DNA of 64,000 nt from CAZUDO01 sp964618895 (GTDB lineage: Bacteria > Desulfobacterota > Binatia > DP-6), in assembly GCA_964618895.1 (NCBI GenBank), contig CAZUDO010000097.1, forward strand, positions 1 through 64,000, read 5' to 3'. Of the stretch, positions 1 through 9,517 are shown piece after piece. The notes under the pieces were generated by a model. It saw nothing but the letters and a program-made list of their open reading frames with translations. It did not search any database and was not told where the DNA came from. The translations under genes and the position numbers were made by a program. The stretch's first letter is position 1. Each line of letters opens with the position of its first letter.

Positions 1-141
1 GCCGGCCACGCTGACGACCGGCCGCGCCCCGCGGTCGCACCGGGTCACGGCAGGGACGACCGTCCCACGCCGCCGGAGAGGTCACGCTCACGCACGCGTC
101 GCGGCCTGCCGGGGACATCGATTCCTGCTCACACTCTCAGA

Positions 142-1068
142 TCAGAGGCGTATCCGAATGCCGCCCATCACCCGATAGTTGGCGAAACCTTCTCCCGCAT
201 CAGGCAAGCTCAGGACCGCCGTGAAGTCGAGCCAACTACGGGGGGCAAATACCCCCGTGAAGCGCAAGGGAACGAAGTCCGCGAGATTGGACGTCGGCGT
301 CGCATGAGCTTCCGAGTCGTCCACCGGCACGAAGACGTTTGCGATTTGCGTCTCCGCAAGCAGCGACAATGCCTGAGTCGCCTGCAAGCCCAAGCCAGTG
401 ACGAACGCGAACTCGGCATCCACTGGGTCGTTGGTCGAGATCGTGACCAGCGACCGACCGCCCTCCATCCACAGTCGTCGACCCAGGAGGTAGCGAAACG
501 GGACCTCGATGCCGAGCGCTTCAACGACGTTATCGTTCGTAGAGCTCACCGGATTGCCGAGGTCGATCGGCGTGAGCATTCGGGGTATGGCGGGAATCTT
601 CGTCAGGCCCCCACCGTCACTCTGAAACGGTACGGTGAGGTTCGGGGCAATATCGAGCGCTTCGCCATCGAACGCCTGATACGAAAGGCGGACGGACAGC
701 GTGTGATTCCAGCTCGCCGATGTCGTCGGCTGGTAGACGGTATGATCGTACCCGCGACTCGCGTCGTTGCGGTGGAGTGAGAAGACGGTAGCGATGTCGA
801 GCTGCAGCCGATCGGTGATCCCGTATCCTCCGCTGGCGATCATGTCCCAGTCGTCCAGTCGCAGCGAAAAAAAGTCCAGCGAGGTGAACGCGAACGCCGT
901 CCGAAGCTCCAGCATGCCTCGCGGCAGCGTGAGAGGACGGTCGATGACCGCCTGTGGGTAGTGATACTTGTCAATCGGGGCGATTTCACCTTCTGCCCTG
1001 CCGATCCCAACCAGGGCCGGTGCCGCCATTAGGATGCCCGCGCGCAAGAGACTTTTAGTTATTGACAT
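142..1068 (-). CDS. Putative outer-membrane beta-barrel protein
   Basis: The 308-residue product starts with a signal peptide (about residues 1-25, ending near GIGRAEG). The rest alternates short polar and hydrophobic stretches with Gly/Asn/Asp turns, for example GYGITDRLQLDIAT, and ends in the strand-like GIRIRL. This is the pattern of a small outer-membrane barrel in which each strand ends in a tight turn. The last residue is Leu rather than the usual aromatic residue. The ATG is followed by a short basic stretch and a hydrophobic core, which supports this start. It stands alone on the minus strand, so there is no operon context. I do not recognise a specific substrate; a general pore or a surface-exposed barrel would fit equally well. 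Confidence 0.6.
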   Translation of the reverse strand: MSITKSLLRAGILMAAPALVGIGRAEGEIAPIDKYHYPQAVIDRPLTLPRGMLELRTAFAFTSLDFFSLRLDDWDMIASGGYGITDRLQLDIATVFSLHRNDASRGYDHTVYQPTTSASWNHTLSVRLSYQAFDGEALDIAPNLTVPFQSDGGGLTKIPAIPRMLTPIDLGNPVSSTNDNVVEALGIEVPFRYLLGRRLWMEGGRSLVTISTNDPVDAEFAFVTGLGLQATQALSLLAETQIANVFVPVDDSEAHATPTSNLADFVPLRFTGVFAPRSWLDFTAVLSLPDAGEGFANYRVMGGIRIRL

Positions 1069-1396
1069 ATCTGCTCCTCACGGCGCGACACGGAGAGACT
1101 TGTCCACGACACTTCGTAGCACAGCGGGGGACTCGGGGGCCAGGAACTATGCCCGAAAGGTGAGAAGAGCGGCGCGTCCTTCCGCGTAGATGACACCACC
1201 AATGTATCTACAACGCAGTGCGTCACGAGGCGCTAACCAAAGACCGGAGTTTTTGCCGCCGTCTTGGCCGCCGGGATGATGCCAGGCGAGGCGTCAGACC
1301 GTCACGGCGCCCACACGAAAGCTGGAAGAGCCCAATTGTCGAAGGCTACCGCCGACGTTCCCTCCCACGTCTGGCCGTCACGACGAACGCGGAGGC
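1069..1396. other. Intergenic region, no feature recognised
   Basis: These 328 bp lie between two minus-strand genes and must hold the promoter of the barrel gene at 142-1068 and the 3' end signals of the secreted protein gene. I see no convincing coding sequence, repeat or hairpin. Short plus-strand reading frames here have Arg-rich out-of-frame composition and were left out. Confidence 0.4.
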
Positions 1397-3373
1397 CTAT
1401 GGAGACTCCCCTGGCGCATCTTCCTTGGTGACCTCTTTACACTCGGGCAGGTCCTGCCTCTCCTGACCCGTCATGCACCCGCCCTCACCGACGGGAGCCC
1501 CCTCGGGCGTCCCCGGGCATTCATCGCAGCAGTCGCCAACGAAATCGTGGTCCGAGTCGCGGTTGTTCGCACTGTTGACGCTCGGACAACGATCCTTCTT
1601 CCAGATGCCGTCACCGTCCATGTCTCCGTCGCACGCATCTCCAACGCCGTCGTCGTCGAGATCGGGCTGGCAGGGGTTGAACGATCGAGGGCAGTTGTCG
1701 CTGTGGCCTCTTCGCCCGTCGCCGTCGGGATCCTTCCGGCTCCTGCGGAGCTTTCCGCAGCGTTTGTTGTCCGGATCAACCAGCACCGGCTCCGATATGA
1801 ACCCCTCTGGTGGCGTCCCGGGCACCAGGGGCGCCACCCCCCGCTCCGTCATGTCTGCAAGAATCCCCTTCGCTTTGGTACGAACGCAGCTGCTCCACTT
1901 GCGTCGAGCCTGCCACGGCGCTTCCGCCTCGCCCCCGGGGCAGGCAACACGGTGCGACCGGCACAGGCACAGCTGCTCTACGTCGCAGCCTCGGCGATCG
2001 ACCCGTGGAGGATGGCGGGACTGCGGACAGCAGTCCTTTTCGTTCACGATCCCGTCTTTGTCCGAATCCCCGTCAGGATCTGCCGCGTTCGGCACGCACG
2101 GCGGCGGAGGCGTGGTGATCAATTCGTACGCACCAATGTCGCAGGGGCCTTCACGCGACTTCCCCCGCTGATCCGTCAGCTCGCAGAGCGCTCCCGCGTC
2201 AATCGCGGCGCTACCTGACTTGAGGGCATGCGTTTGAGTCTTGCCCTCATTGTCGGCCAGGTCGTCAATGGGGGCGCCCCCCTCGAAGGGGACATCTCCC
2301 TGCTTGTCGAACCCACAGGTAGCGGACTTGGTCACCAGATTGTAGCCCAGCGAGGACACGCCACCCTGACACCCGTCTGCGACCAGCGTATTCCGCACTT
2401 CCAGCTTTCCCGAGCGCGTAGGAGATTCCATGAAGATGCCGGCGCCGCCCAGAGTAGCGGTGTTCTTTGCGATGGTGACGTTGTTGAGGCTCCACGTTCC
2501 AGCCGCATCCAAGAAGAACACGCCACCGCCATTGGCCGCCGAGTTCCCGCTCAACGTGCAGTTGCGGATACTGCCGCTACTCCCCGCCGACATGTAAATG
2601 CCGCCGCCGCTTGCAGCGGCTTTGTTCCCGCTGATGGTGCTTCGACTCATCTCGAGGATCGCACCCATCACTGCGAGTCCGCCCCCGGGTCCACCCCCGC
2701 CGTCGATCACCACCTCGTTGCCGGCGATTGTGGTATCAACTATCCGCACCATGCCGCTGTCCGTCGCTACGCCGCCACCCCTGATCTTCGCGAAGTTACC
2801 CTTGATGACGGATCCTTCGGCACTCACGGGCCCGAAGATCGCGCCGCCCGCTTCTGCCTCGCAGCCCTCGATGGTCACGTTCGTGAGGACGACGGGGTTC
2901 GTTGACGAGTTCAGGATGGCGCCACCCTTCTGGACGTTGAAGCGCTTCGATTGCTCGGCTTTTCGCCGGAGGTCCACATTCGTCAGCTCAAGAGAGCCAC
3001 TGTGAACCTCGATAAGGCGTCCGCCGTCGGCGGTGATCGTGGCGCGTCCGTTAGGAGTTCCCTTGACACGGATACACACGTCGCTCTCGACGTCCAGGTC
3101 GACCCCATCTCCGCAGCCCTGATCTAGAGTATAGGTAGGCTGGGTGAGTTCGATCACGCCCCCACCCATCCCGTTCACCTTGCTGATCGCCGCACGTAGC
3201 GTGCAGGAACCTTCGTTGCATTCCGTGTCACAACTGTCGGCGGTGGGGATTACCCTGATGACATTCTGTGAGTTGCACGCCGCATGGGCGAGCGATGCCG
3301 CAAAGACGCTAGCAAGGATACATATACCTACGGTCCCGTGGCTTTCTCGCCCGGGTGGAGGTCGATTGGTCAT
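1397..3373 (-). CDS. Secreted right-handed beta-helix protein with calcium-binding type-3 repeats
   Basis: The 658-residue protein has a signal peptide (hydrophobic segment around residues 13-31, ending in AHA). Residues about 45-70 carry the CNEGSCTLRAAI motif that opens choice-of-anchor Q / polymorphic-outer-membrane-like beta-helices. A long run of short Gly/Asn-rich coils follows (GGAIF, SGNKAAASGGGIYM, SGNSAANGGG) and closes with GPCDIGAYEL, the usual end of this domain. From about residue 425 there are thrombospondin-type-3-like Asp repeats (DPDGDSDKDGI, DLDDDGVGDACDGDMDGDGI), which normally bind calcium and space a domain from the surface. It is probably an exported surface or matrix protein. 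The beta-helix could bind polysaccharide, but no catalytic motif is visible. Confidence 0.75.
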   Translation of the reverse strand: MTNRPPPGRESHGTVGICILASVFAASLAHAACNSQNVIRVIPTADSCDTECNEGSCTLRAAISKVNGMGGGVIELTQPTYTLDQGCGDGVDLDVESDVCIRVKGTPNGRATITADGGRLIEVHSGSLELTNVDLRRKAEQSKRFNVQKGGAILNSSTNPVVLTNVTIEGCEAEAGGAIFGPVSAEGSVIKGNFAKIRGGGVATDSGMVRIVDTTIAGNEVVIDGGGGPGGGLAVMGAILEMSRSTISGNKAAASGGGIYMSAGSSGSIRNCTLSGNSAANGGGVFFLDAAGTWSLNNVTIAKNTATLGGAGIFMESPTRSGKLEVRNTLVADGCQGGVSSLGYNLVTKSATCGFDKQGDVPFEGGAPIDDLADNEGKTQTHALKSGSAAIDAGALCELTDQRGKSREGPCDIGAYELITTPPPPCVPNAADPDGDSDKDGIVNEKDCCPQSRHPPRVDRRGCDVEQLCLCRSHRVACPGGEAEAPWQARRKWSSCVRTKAKGILADMTERGVAPLVPGTPPEGFISEPVLVDPDNKRCGKLRRSRKDPDGDGRRGHSDNCPRSFNPCQPDLDDDGVGDACDGDMDGDGIWKKDRCPSVNSANNRDSDHDFVGDCCDECPGTPEGAPVGEGGCMTGQERQDLPECKEVTKEDAPGESP

Positions 3374-3534
3374 GCCGACGCTCTAGCCTTACGACCCATC
3401 GACGGTCAATGGAAATCGCGCCAAGGCCTGAAGCTACGGGGCGATCACCGGACCGCCGCATTGACATCGATTAGAAACCACCGCGCCGAAGCCAACACGC
3501 CAGGAGTCGGGCACTGCCGGCCCCAGGAAGGGTC

Positions 3535-3714
3535 CTACTTCCCCTTCTCCTCGTCCGGCGTCACGTCGATCTCCGGCGGCTCCTTCAGCCCGCGCTTGAA
3601 CGCGTGCACGCCCTTGCCAAGGCTGCCCATTACCTCGGGCAGCCGGCCGGCCCCGAAGACCACCAGCACGATCACGAGCACGATCACCAGCTCGCCAATG
3701 CCCAGCCCGAACAT
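3535..3714 (-). CDS. tatA: Sec-independent translocase subunit TatA
   Basis: A 59-residue protein with one N-terminal transmembrane helix (about residues 5-21, ELVIVLVIVLVVFGAGRLPE) followed by the Gly hinge and an amphipathic helix (LGKGVHAFKRGLKE) with a short acidic tail. This is the standard TatA/E layout. TatA oligomerises around TatBC to move folded proteins across the inner membrane. The longer frame upstream of this ATG is Arg-rich read-through and is not coding; the chosen start places FGLGIGEL at the N-terminus as in the family. There is no tatC nearby, so it is an orphan subunit gene, 86 bp from the divergent radical-SAM gene. Confidence 0.9.
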   Translation of the reverse strand: MFGLGIGELVIVLVIVLVVFGAGRLPEVMGSLGKGVHAFKRGLKEPPEIDVTPDEEKGK

Positions 3715-3800
3715 GGTTCGATGATAGGGGAGCCCCCCCGGAGCCGCAAGGCGCCACCCTTTGCGCCGCCGGACCCCCCTCCCTATACTCCGCGGCTCGC

Positions 3801-6620
3801 ATGCTCCGGACCTATCGCGAGGCGTATGAACGCCTCCTGCCCCTGGTCGAGAAGCCGGGGCGCTACCTCGGCAACGAGCGCGGTGCGCTGCGGAAGGACC
3901 TCGACACCGTCCGCGTACGTTTTGCCCTTGCCTTTCCAGAGGTTTACGAGATCGCGCAGTCGCATCTCGGGCTCCAGATCCTGTACGACATCCTGAACCG
4001 CCGGCCAGAGGTGGCGGCCGAGCGCGCGTACGCGCCCTGGCCGGACCTGGAGGCGCTGCTGCGCGAACGTGGCCTCCCCGTGGTCTCGCTCGAGAGCGGC
4101 CTCGCACTCCGCGACTTCCACATCGTCGGCTTCAGCCTCCAGTACGAGCTTACCTATACCAACCTCCTCACCATGCTCGAGTTGGGCGGCATCCCGCTGC
4201 GCGCCGCGGCGCGCACGGCGGACCACCCGGTGGTGATCGCCGGCGGGCCGTGCGCCTTCAACCCGGAGCCCCTCGCCCCGTTCCTGGACGCCGTGCTGCT
4301 CGGCGACGGCGAGGAGGCGGTGAGTGACATCTGCGACGCCGTCCTGGCGTGGGACGGGCGCGATCGCCAGGCGCTGCTGCGCGCGCTGGCCGACATTCCC
4401 GGGCTCTATGTGCCCGCCTTCTTCGCGCCCCGCTACCACCCCGACGGCACCGTCGCCGCCGTCGAGCCGCTCGAGCCGTCGCGCCCGGTGGTCGCCAAGC
4501 GCGTGCTGCGCGACCTGAACCGCTTCGCGCCACCACCCAATCCCGTGGTTCCGAACGTGGGCGTGGTCCACGACCGCGCCAGCGTGGAAGTGATGCGCGG
4601 CTGCGTGAAGGGCTGCCGCTTCTGCCAGGCGGGCTACATCTACCGCCCGCTCCGCGAGCGCAATCCCGAGACACTGGTCGAGCAGACCACCGAGCTCATG
4701 CGCCGGACCGGCTACGAGGAAGTGTCGCTCCTGTCGCTGTCCACCGGCGACTACAGCGGTGTCAACCCCGTGCTGAAGGAGCTGATGGACCGCTTCGCCC
4801 CCGAGCGCGTGGCCGTGTCGCTCCCGTCGACGCGCGTCGACGCGCTCTCGCCCAAGCTGCTGGAGCAGATCCGCCGCGTGCGCAAGACCGGCTTCACGCT
4901 GGCGCCGGAGGCGGGCACGCAGCGCCTGCGCGACGTGATCCAGAAGGAATACCAGGAGGACGAGCTGCTCGACGCCGCGCGCCTGTTCGCCGACCTCGGC
5001 TGGCGGACGCTCAAGCTCTACTTCATGATCGGCCTCCCGAGCGAGACCGAGGACGACGTGCGCGGCATCGCCGTGCTCGCCGAGCGCGTGAAGCGCGCCG
5101 CCGGTGGGCGCCTGCGCGTCACTGCCAGCGTGTCGACGTTCTCGCCCAAGCCGCACACGCCCTTCCAGTGGGCGGGGCAGCTGACCGTCGAGGAGACGAT
5201 GGCGCGCCAGACGCTGCTCCGCCGCGAGCTCAGCCGTCGCGGCGTCGAGTTCCGCTGGCACGATCCCCAGCTGTCCTGGCTCGAGGGCGTCTTCTCACGC
5301 GGCGACCGCCGGCTGGCCGACGTGATCGAGACCGCGCAGCGCCTGGGGGCGCGCCTTGACGGCTGGTCCGACCGCTGCCGCCTGGATCTCTGGCGGCAGG
5401 CGCTGGCCACGCACGGGCTCGACGCCGCGTTCTATCTCCGCCGGCGGCCGCTCGACGAGACGCTTCCCTGGGAGCATCTCGACGCCGGGGTGAGCGCCAC
5501 GTTCCTGCGTCAGGACCTGGCGCGCGCCGTCCAGGGCGTGCTCACGCCCGACTGCTCGATCGAGCGCTGCACGTACTGCGGGGCCTGCGACTTCAAGGCG
5601 GTGCGTAACGTCGACTACCACCCCGAGGGGGCCAAGGGCAGCGAGCACCGCGGTGCAGAGATCTCGCGCTGGGCGGACCTCGCGGTGCCCACCACGGACG
5701 ACGGCCCCCTGCCCGGCTGGGAGACGCGCATGTTCCGGCAGATCCGGACGCGCGTGAGCGCCCGGCGCGCCGCCCGTGAGCCCGTGCGGCGCGCCGAGGC
5801 CCCGGTCACCGAGGCGCCGTTGCCGGCCGTGCTGGCCACGCCCGGCGCCGCGGCCGACGCTGGCGGCCGCGGCGAGGGCAACGCCGAAGAATGGCTCGGG
5901 GCCGTTCCCTCGTCGCTCACGCCGGCGACCGGCGGCACGCCCGCCCCGGTGCAGCGCATCCGCCTCTGCTACCGCAAGATCGGACCGGCGCGCTTCATCG
6001 GCACGCGCGAGCTCACCACCGTGTTCCTCCGCGCCGCGCGGCGCGCCGCCCTGCCGCTCGCGTTCTCGCAGGGGCACCACCCCATGCCCCGGCTCTCCTT
6101 CGGGCCGGCCCTTCCGGTCGGCTGCTCGAGCGCCGCCGAGTACATCGACCTCGACTTCATCGCCTCCCTGGCCCCCGACGCCCTCGTCACCAGGCTCGGC
6201 GCCGAGCTGCCCGAGGGCCTCGAACCGGTCGACGCGGTCGAGATCCCACGCTCTGCCGTCAGCATCGACGCCGACACCGCCGCCGTCGTCTACGAGATCG
6301 ATCTCACCGCTCTGGACGCGCCGCCGCCGGCGGCGATGGTGGCGGACGCGGTGGCGCGCTTCACGGCCGCCGACGCGTTCCCGGTGCGCCGGCGGAGCAA
6401 GTCGGGCGTCCAGCTGGTCGACGCGCGCCAGATCGTCCGTACCCTCACCACCGACGGTCCGGATCGCCTGCGCGTCGAGCTCGAGGTCGGCCCGGCCGGC
6501 TCGCTCCGGCCGGCCGCCCTGGTGGGCGAGCTGTTCGGCCTGCCCGACGCCGTGCTGCCGGTGCTGCGCGTGCACAAGGTGTCCACCCGCTTCCACCACC
6601 CGCCCGCCGCCGTCGCCTAG
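3801..6620 (+). CDS. B12-binding-type radical SAM protein fused to DUF2344 (TIGR03960/TIGR03936 type)
   Basis: The 939-residue protein has an N-terminal cobalamin-binding-like Rossmann region (residues about 30-200), then a radical SAM core whose iron-sulfur cysteines are C268, C272 and C275 in GCVKGCRFCQAGY. A second Cys cluster, CSIERCTYCGACDF, lies near residue 580. A Pro/Ala/Gly linker (about residues 640-710) joins this to a C-terminal DUF2344 domain beginning IRLCYRKIGPARFIG. This long fused form is common in bacteria, often directly before rng and rplU. The gap to rng is 7 bp, so the two are likely co-transcribed. The reaction is not established; an RNA or ribosome-linked modification role is an inference from the neighbour. 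The ATG at 3801 begins the conserved LRTYREAYERLL segment. Confidence 0.88.
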   Translation: MLRTYREAYERLLPLVEKPGRYLGNERGALRKDLDTVRVRFALAFPEVYEIAQSHLGLQILYDILNRRPEVAAERAYAPWPDLEALLRERGLPVVSLESGLALRDFHIVGFSLQYELTYTNLLTMLELGGIPLRAAARTADHPVVIAGGPCAFNPEPLAPFLDAVLLGDGEEAVSDICDAVLAWDGRDRQALLRALADIPGLYVPAFFAPRYHPDGTVAAVEPLEPSRPVVAKRVLRDLNRFAPPPNPVVPNVGVVHDRASVEVMRGCVKGCRFCQAGYIYRPLRERNPETLVEQTTELMRRTGYEEVSLLSLSTGDYSGVNPVLKELMDRFAPERVAVSLPSTRVDALSPKLLEQIRRVRKTGFTLAPEAGTQRLRDVIQKEYQEDELLDAARLFADLGWRTLKLYFMIGLPSETEDDVRGIAVLAERVKRAAGGRLRVTASVSTFSPKPHTPFQWAGQLTVEETMARQTLLRRELSRRGVEFRWHDPQLSWLEGVFSRGDRRLADVIETAQRLGARLDGWSDRCRLDLWRQALATHGLDAAFYLRRRPLDETLPWEHLDAGVSATFLRQDLARAVQGVLTPDCSIERCTYCGACDFKAVRNVDYHPEGAKGSEHRGAEISRWADLAVPTTDDGPLPGWETRMFRQIRTRVSARRAAREPVRRAEAPVTEAPLPAVLATPGAAADAGGRGEGNAEEWLGAVPSSLTPATGGTPAPVQRIRLCYRKIGPARFIGTRELTTVFLRAARRAALPLAFSQGHHPMPRLSFGPALPVGCSSAAEYIDLDFIASLAPDALVTRLGAELPEGLEPVDAVEIPRSAVSIDADTAAVVYEIDLTALDAPPPAAMVADAVARFTAADAFPVRRRSKSGVQLVDARQIVRTLTTDGPDRLRVELEVGPAGSLRPAALVGELFGLPDAVLPVLRVHKVSTRFHHPPAAVA

Positions 6621-6627
6621 ACCGATC

Positions 6628-8091
6628 GTGGCACGCCAGCTCATCATCAGCACCGCCCCCTGGGAGACCCGGGTCGCCCTCCTCGAGGACACCACCCTGG
6701 TCGAGTTCCACATCGAGCGCGGGGCCGAGCGCGGCATCGCGGGGAACGTCTACAAGGGCAAGGTCGTGCGCGTGCTGCCGGGCATGCAGGCCGCCTTCAT
6801 CGACATCGGGCTCGAGAAGGCCGCCTTCCTGCACACCTCCGACCTTTCCGACTCCGGCGCTCCGCCGGCGGAAGTGGCGGCCGACGGCGAGGCACCCGAG
6901 CCGCTGGAAGCCCCGCCGCCCCCGGCGCGGGATACGCGCCCGATCGAGGAGCGCCTGCAGAAGGGACAGGAGCTGCTGGTGCAGGTGGCGAAGGAGCCGA
7001 TGGGGACCAAGGGCGCCCGCGTGACCGCGCACCTGTCGCTGCCCGGCCGGTACCTGGTCTACATGCCCGGGACGCAGCACATCGGCATCTCGCGTCGCAT
7101 CGAGGACAACGCCGAGCGCGACCGGCTGCGCGAGATCGTCGAGGCCGAACGCCCCGCCGAGGGCGGCCTGATCGTGCGCACGGCGTGCGAGGGGGTGACC
7201 AAGCGGGAAGTGCACGACGACGTGCGCTTTCTGACCCGCCTGTGGGCGCGGGTGCAGAAGAACGTGAGCAGCGCCGTCGCGCCGGCGCTGATCCACAGCG
7301 ACCTGGATATCGCGCTGCGCACCGTGCGCGATCTCTTCACCTCCGACGTCGACCGACTCGCCGTCGACGACCCCGACACCCACCAGCGCGTGCTCGAGTT
7401 CGTCACCGGCTTCATGCCGCGCCTGGCGCCGCGCGTCCACCTCTACGAGGGGGTCACGCCGATCTTCGACCAGCACGGCATCGAGACCAAGATCGCTCGC
7501 GCCCTCGACCGACGGGTGTGGCTCAAGTCGGGTGGCTATCTCATCTTCGACCAGACCGAGTCGCTCACCACCGTCGACGTGAATACGGGGCGCTACGTCG
7601 GCAAGAAGAGCCAGGAAGAGACCGTGCTGCGCACCAACCTGGAAGCCGCACGCCAGGTCGTGCACCAGCTCCGGTTGCGTAACATCGGCGGCATCATCGT
7701 GATCGATTTCATCGACATGGAGGACGCCACCAACCGCAAGCAGGTCTTCGACGCCCTGATGGAGGCGATGCGAAAGGACAAGGCGCGCTCGAACGTCCTG
7801 CGCATCTCCGAGCTTGGCCTCGTCCAGATGACCCGCAAGCGCACGCGCGAGAGCCTGCTGCAGGCGCTCACCAGCCCGTGCGCGCACTGCAGTGGCGGCG
7901 GCCGAGTGCGCTCGATCGAAACGCTCGCCTATGACGCGTTGCGCCGCGTCCAGCGCCAGGTCGTCGGCACGCACGAGAGCACGCGCGTGACGCTGCATCT
8001 CGCGCCGGAGGTCGCCGCCTTCCTGCTCGAGCAGAACCCGCGTGCGGTCGAGGGGCTGGCCCGTCTCGTGAAGCGCACGGTGATCGTCTAG
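6628..8091 (+). CDS. rng: Ribonuclease G (RNase E/G family)
   Basis: The 487-residue endoribonuclease probably starts at the GTG giving VARQLIISTAPWETRVALLED. An S1 RNA-binding domain occupies about residues 35-125 (GNVYKGKVVRVLPGMQAAFIDIG) with a Pro/Ala-rich insertion (about residues 75-105). The catalytic half has the metal-binding acidic motifs VDVNTGRYVGKK and IVIDFIDM, and the Cys pair CAHC near residue 417 that forms the zinc link between subunits. The RNase E scaffold tail is absent and the length matches RNase G. It cleaves single-stranded RNA in rRNA maturation and mRNA decay. It follows the radical-SAM gene by 7 bp, a pairing seen in many genomes. Confidence 0.93.
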   Translation: MARQLIISTAPWETRVALLEDTTLVEFHIERGAERGIAGNVYKGKVVRVLPGMQAAFIDIGLEKAAFLHTSDLSDSGAPPAEVAADGEAPEPLEAPPPPARDTRPIEERLQKGQELLVQVAKEPMGTKGARVTAHLSLPGRYLVYMPGTQHIGISRRIEDNAERDRLREIVEAERPAEGGLIVRTACEGVTKREVHDDVRFLTRLWARVQKNVSSAVAPALIHSDLDIALRTVRDLFTSDVDRLAVDDPDTHQRVLEFVTGFMPRLAPRVHLYEGVTPIFDQHGIETKIARALDRRVWLKSGGYLIFDQTESLTTVDVNTGRYVGKKSQEETVLRTNLEAARQVVHQLRLRNIGGIIVIDFIDMEDATNRKQVFDALMEAMRKDKARSNVLRISELGLVQMTRKRTRESLLQALTSPCAHCSGGGRVRSIETLAYDALRRVQRQVVGTHESTRVTLHLAPEVAAFLLEQNPRAVEGLARLVKRTVIV

Positions 8092-8208
8092 GCCGCGCCC
8101 GGGCAGGACCGCGACCAGGTCGAGATCACCTGCGCGGAGTAGCGTACGCCGGGCCCGGGGTCGCGGCACGCAGGCGCGCATCCGCCGCATCGAGTTCGGC
8201 CTGGCAGG

Positions 8209-8336
8209 CCCGACATGTCCGGCATGGCCTGGTCGGAGATGACGACGTCGACCGGCCGGGCGGCGAGCACCGCGAGGGCCTCGGGGCCACTGCCGGCCGC
8301 CAGCACGTCCCACGGCTCGCGATGGAGGGCCTTCAT
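8209..8336 (-). pseudogene. Truncated response-regulator receiver domain
   Basis: Minus-strand sequence starting at an ATG that overlaps the stop of the HDOD gene (ATGA) encodes the middle of a CheY-like receiver: LHREPWDVLAAGSGPEAL, then VDVVISDQAMPDMSG with the phosphoacceptor Asp. The first strand with the acidic pair is missing, and so is everything after DMSG, including the conserved Thr and Lys. After DMSG the coding signal moves to another frame with a helical tail (QAELDAADARL) ending at a TGA at 8126-8128. It looks like the remnant of a third gene of the signalling operon, cut at both ends by deletions. A misassembly would look the same. Confidence 0.6.
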
Positions 8337-9517
8337 GCCCCGGCGTCGGCCTGCTCGGCCGCCAGCTGGCGCCACGCCGGCAGCCGGTCGCCCACACCGA
8401 GCGCCGCGAGGTACGGCTCGTCCAGGGCGGAAGGGGATCGTTCCGCCTGCTCGCGCACGAGCAGGTTGGCGACGTGCACGGCCGACAGGATGTCGAAGCG
8501 GCTCTGGCTGACGCGCGTGGGCACGTGATGGTGGGCCACCGCCTCCACGACCGGGTAGGGAAGCCCCCACAGGCCGAGGAGATAGGCCCCCAGCTCCGCG
8601 TGCGTCACTCCCAGGAGCTCCTGCTCGACCGCGTGCAGCGCGGTGCCCGATCTGCGCACCCGGGCCAGCGCCTCTCCGAAGTGCTCCGGGAGACGCGTCG
8701 CCAGGATGAGCTGGCCCACGTCGTGGAGCATGCCCGCCATGAACGCGCTCTCGCCTTGGCGCTTGTCGGCGAGCAGGCGGCCGGCGAGCCGGGCGACCGC
8801 GAGCCCGTGGTCCTGCACCCCCTCGAGCGAGAAGCCGGGGACGGTCCCGACGCCGTCGAAGGCGCGAAAGACCTCGACCGAGAGGACGAGGGTGCGCAGC
8901 ATGCTGGTGCCGATGCAGTTGACGGCCTGCTGGATGCTGGTGACCCGCCGCGCCAGGCCGAAGAAGGCGGAGTTCACGAGCTGCAGGATCTTGGCGTAGA
9001 TGGCCACGTCCCGCTCGACCACCTTCACCACCGCGGTGAGATCGGCCTCGGGGTCGGCCAGCACCCGCGTCAGCTCGGAGTACACGCGCGGCACGCTCGG
9101 CAGGGTCTCCATCTCGCCGACCATCCGCCGGAGCTGCTCGTCGTCGAGGAGTGCGCGCAGGTTGACGGCGCGCTCGATCACTTCCTGCAGGATCTCGGGC
9201 TCACACGGCTTGGTGAGGAACTGATGCGCCACCGGCAGCGCGCGGAACGTGATGCCGATGTCGGTGTCGCCCGAGAGGACGATCCGCACCACGCTCGGGT
9301 ACTCCTTCTGCACGTGCGCCAGCAACGACCCGCCGTCCATTCCGGGCATGCGGATGTCGGATACGATCACGTCGGCCCCGGCGGCGGCCAGCGCCTCGAG
9401 GGCCGCGGTCGCGCCGTGCGCGAACACCAGCTCCCACTCGCCCCGGCGCGAGCGCAGGAGACGGCGGAGCCCCTCCAGCACCCGCGGCTCGTCATCGACG
9501 AACAGAATGCGCCTCAT
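8333..9517 (-). CDS. Response regulator with HDOD output domain
   Basis: The 394-residue protein has an N-terminal receiver (residues 1-120) with the acidic pair in FVDDEP, phosphoacceptor D54 in VSDIRMPG and Lys in FLTKPCEP. A short linker leads to an HDOD domain (about residues 140-340) with GMLHDVGQLIL and the AVAHHHVP segment. HDOD proteins are signalling hubs related to HD phosphohydrolases; many lack catalysis and act by protein contact. The ATG overlaps by 4 bp the stop codon of the intact kinase frame upstream, so it was probably coupled to the kinase. Because that kinase is now frameshifted, its frame runs straight into this gene without a stop. A read-through fusion is possible but unlikely to give a working kinase. 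Confidence 0.85.
   Translation of the reverse strand: MRRILFVDDEPRVLEGLRRLLRSRRGEWELVFAHGATAALEALAAAGADVIVSDIRMPGMDGGSLLAHVQKEYPSVVRIVLSGDTDIGITFRALPVAHQFLTKPCEPEILQEVIERAVNLRALLDDEQLRRMVGEMETLPSVPRVYSELTRVLADPEADLTAVVKVVERDVAIYAKILQLVNSAFFGLARRVTSIQQAVNCIGTSMLRTLVLSVEVFRAFDGVGTVPGFSLEGVQDHGLAVARLAGRLLADKRQGESAFMAGMLHDVGQLILATRLPEHFGEALARVRRSGTALHAVEQELLGVTHAELGAYLLGLWGLPYPVVEAVAHHHVPTRVSQSRFDILSAVHVANLLVREQAERSPSALDEPYLAALGVGDRLPAWRQLAAEQADAGA

Noticed and set aside
3783..5261. 492-codon minus-strand frame opposite the radical-SAM gene
   Set aside because: Same antisense composition; the plus-strand gene has full family motifs.
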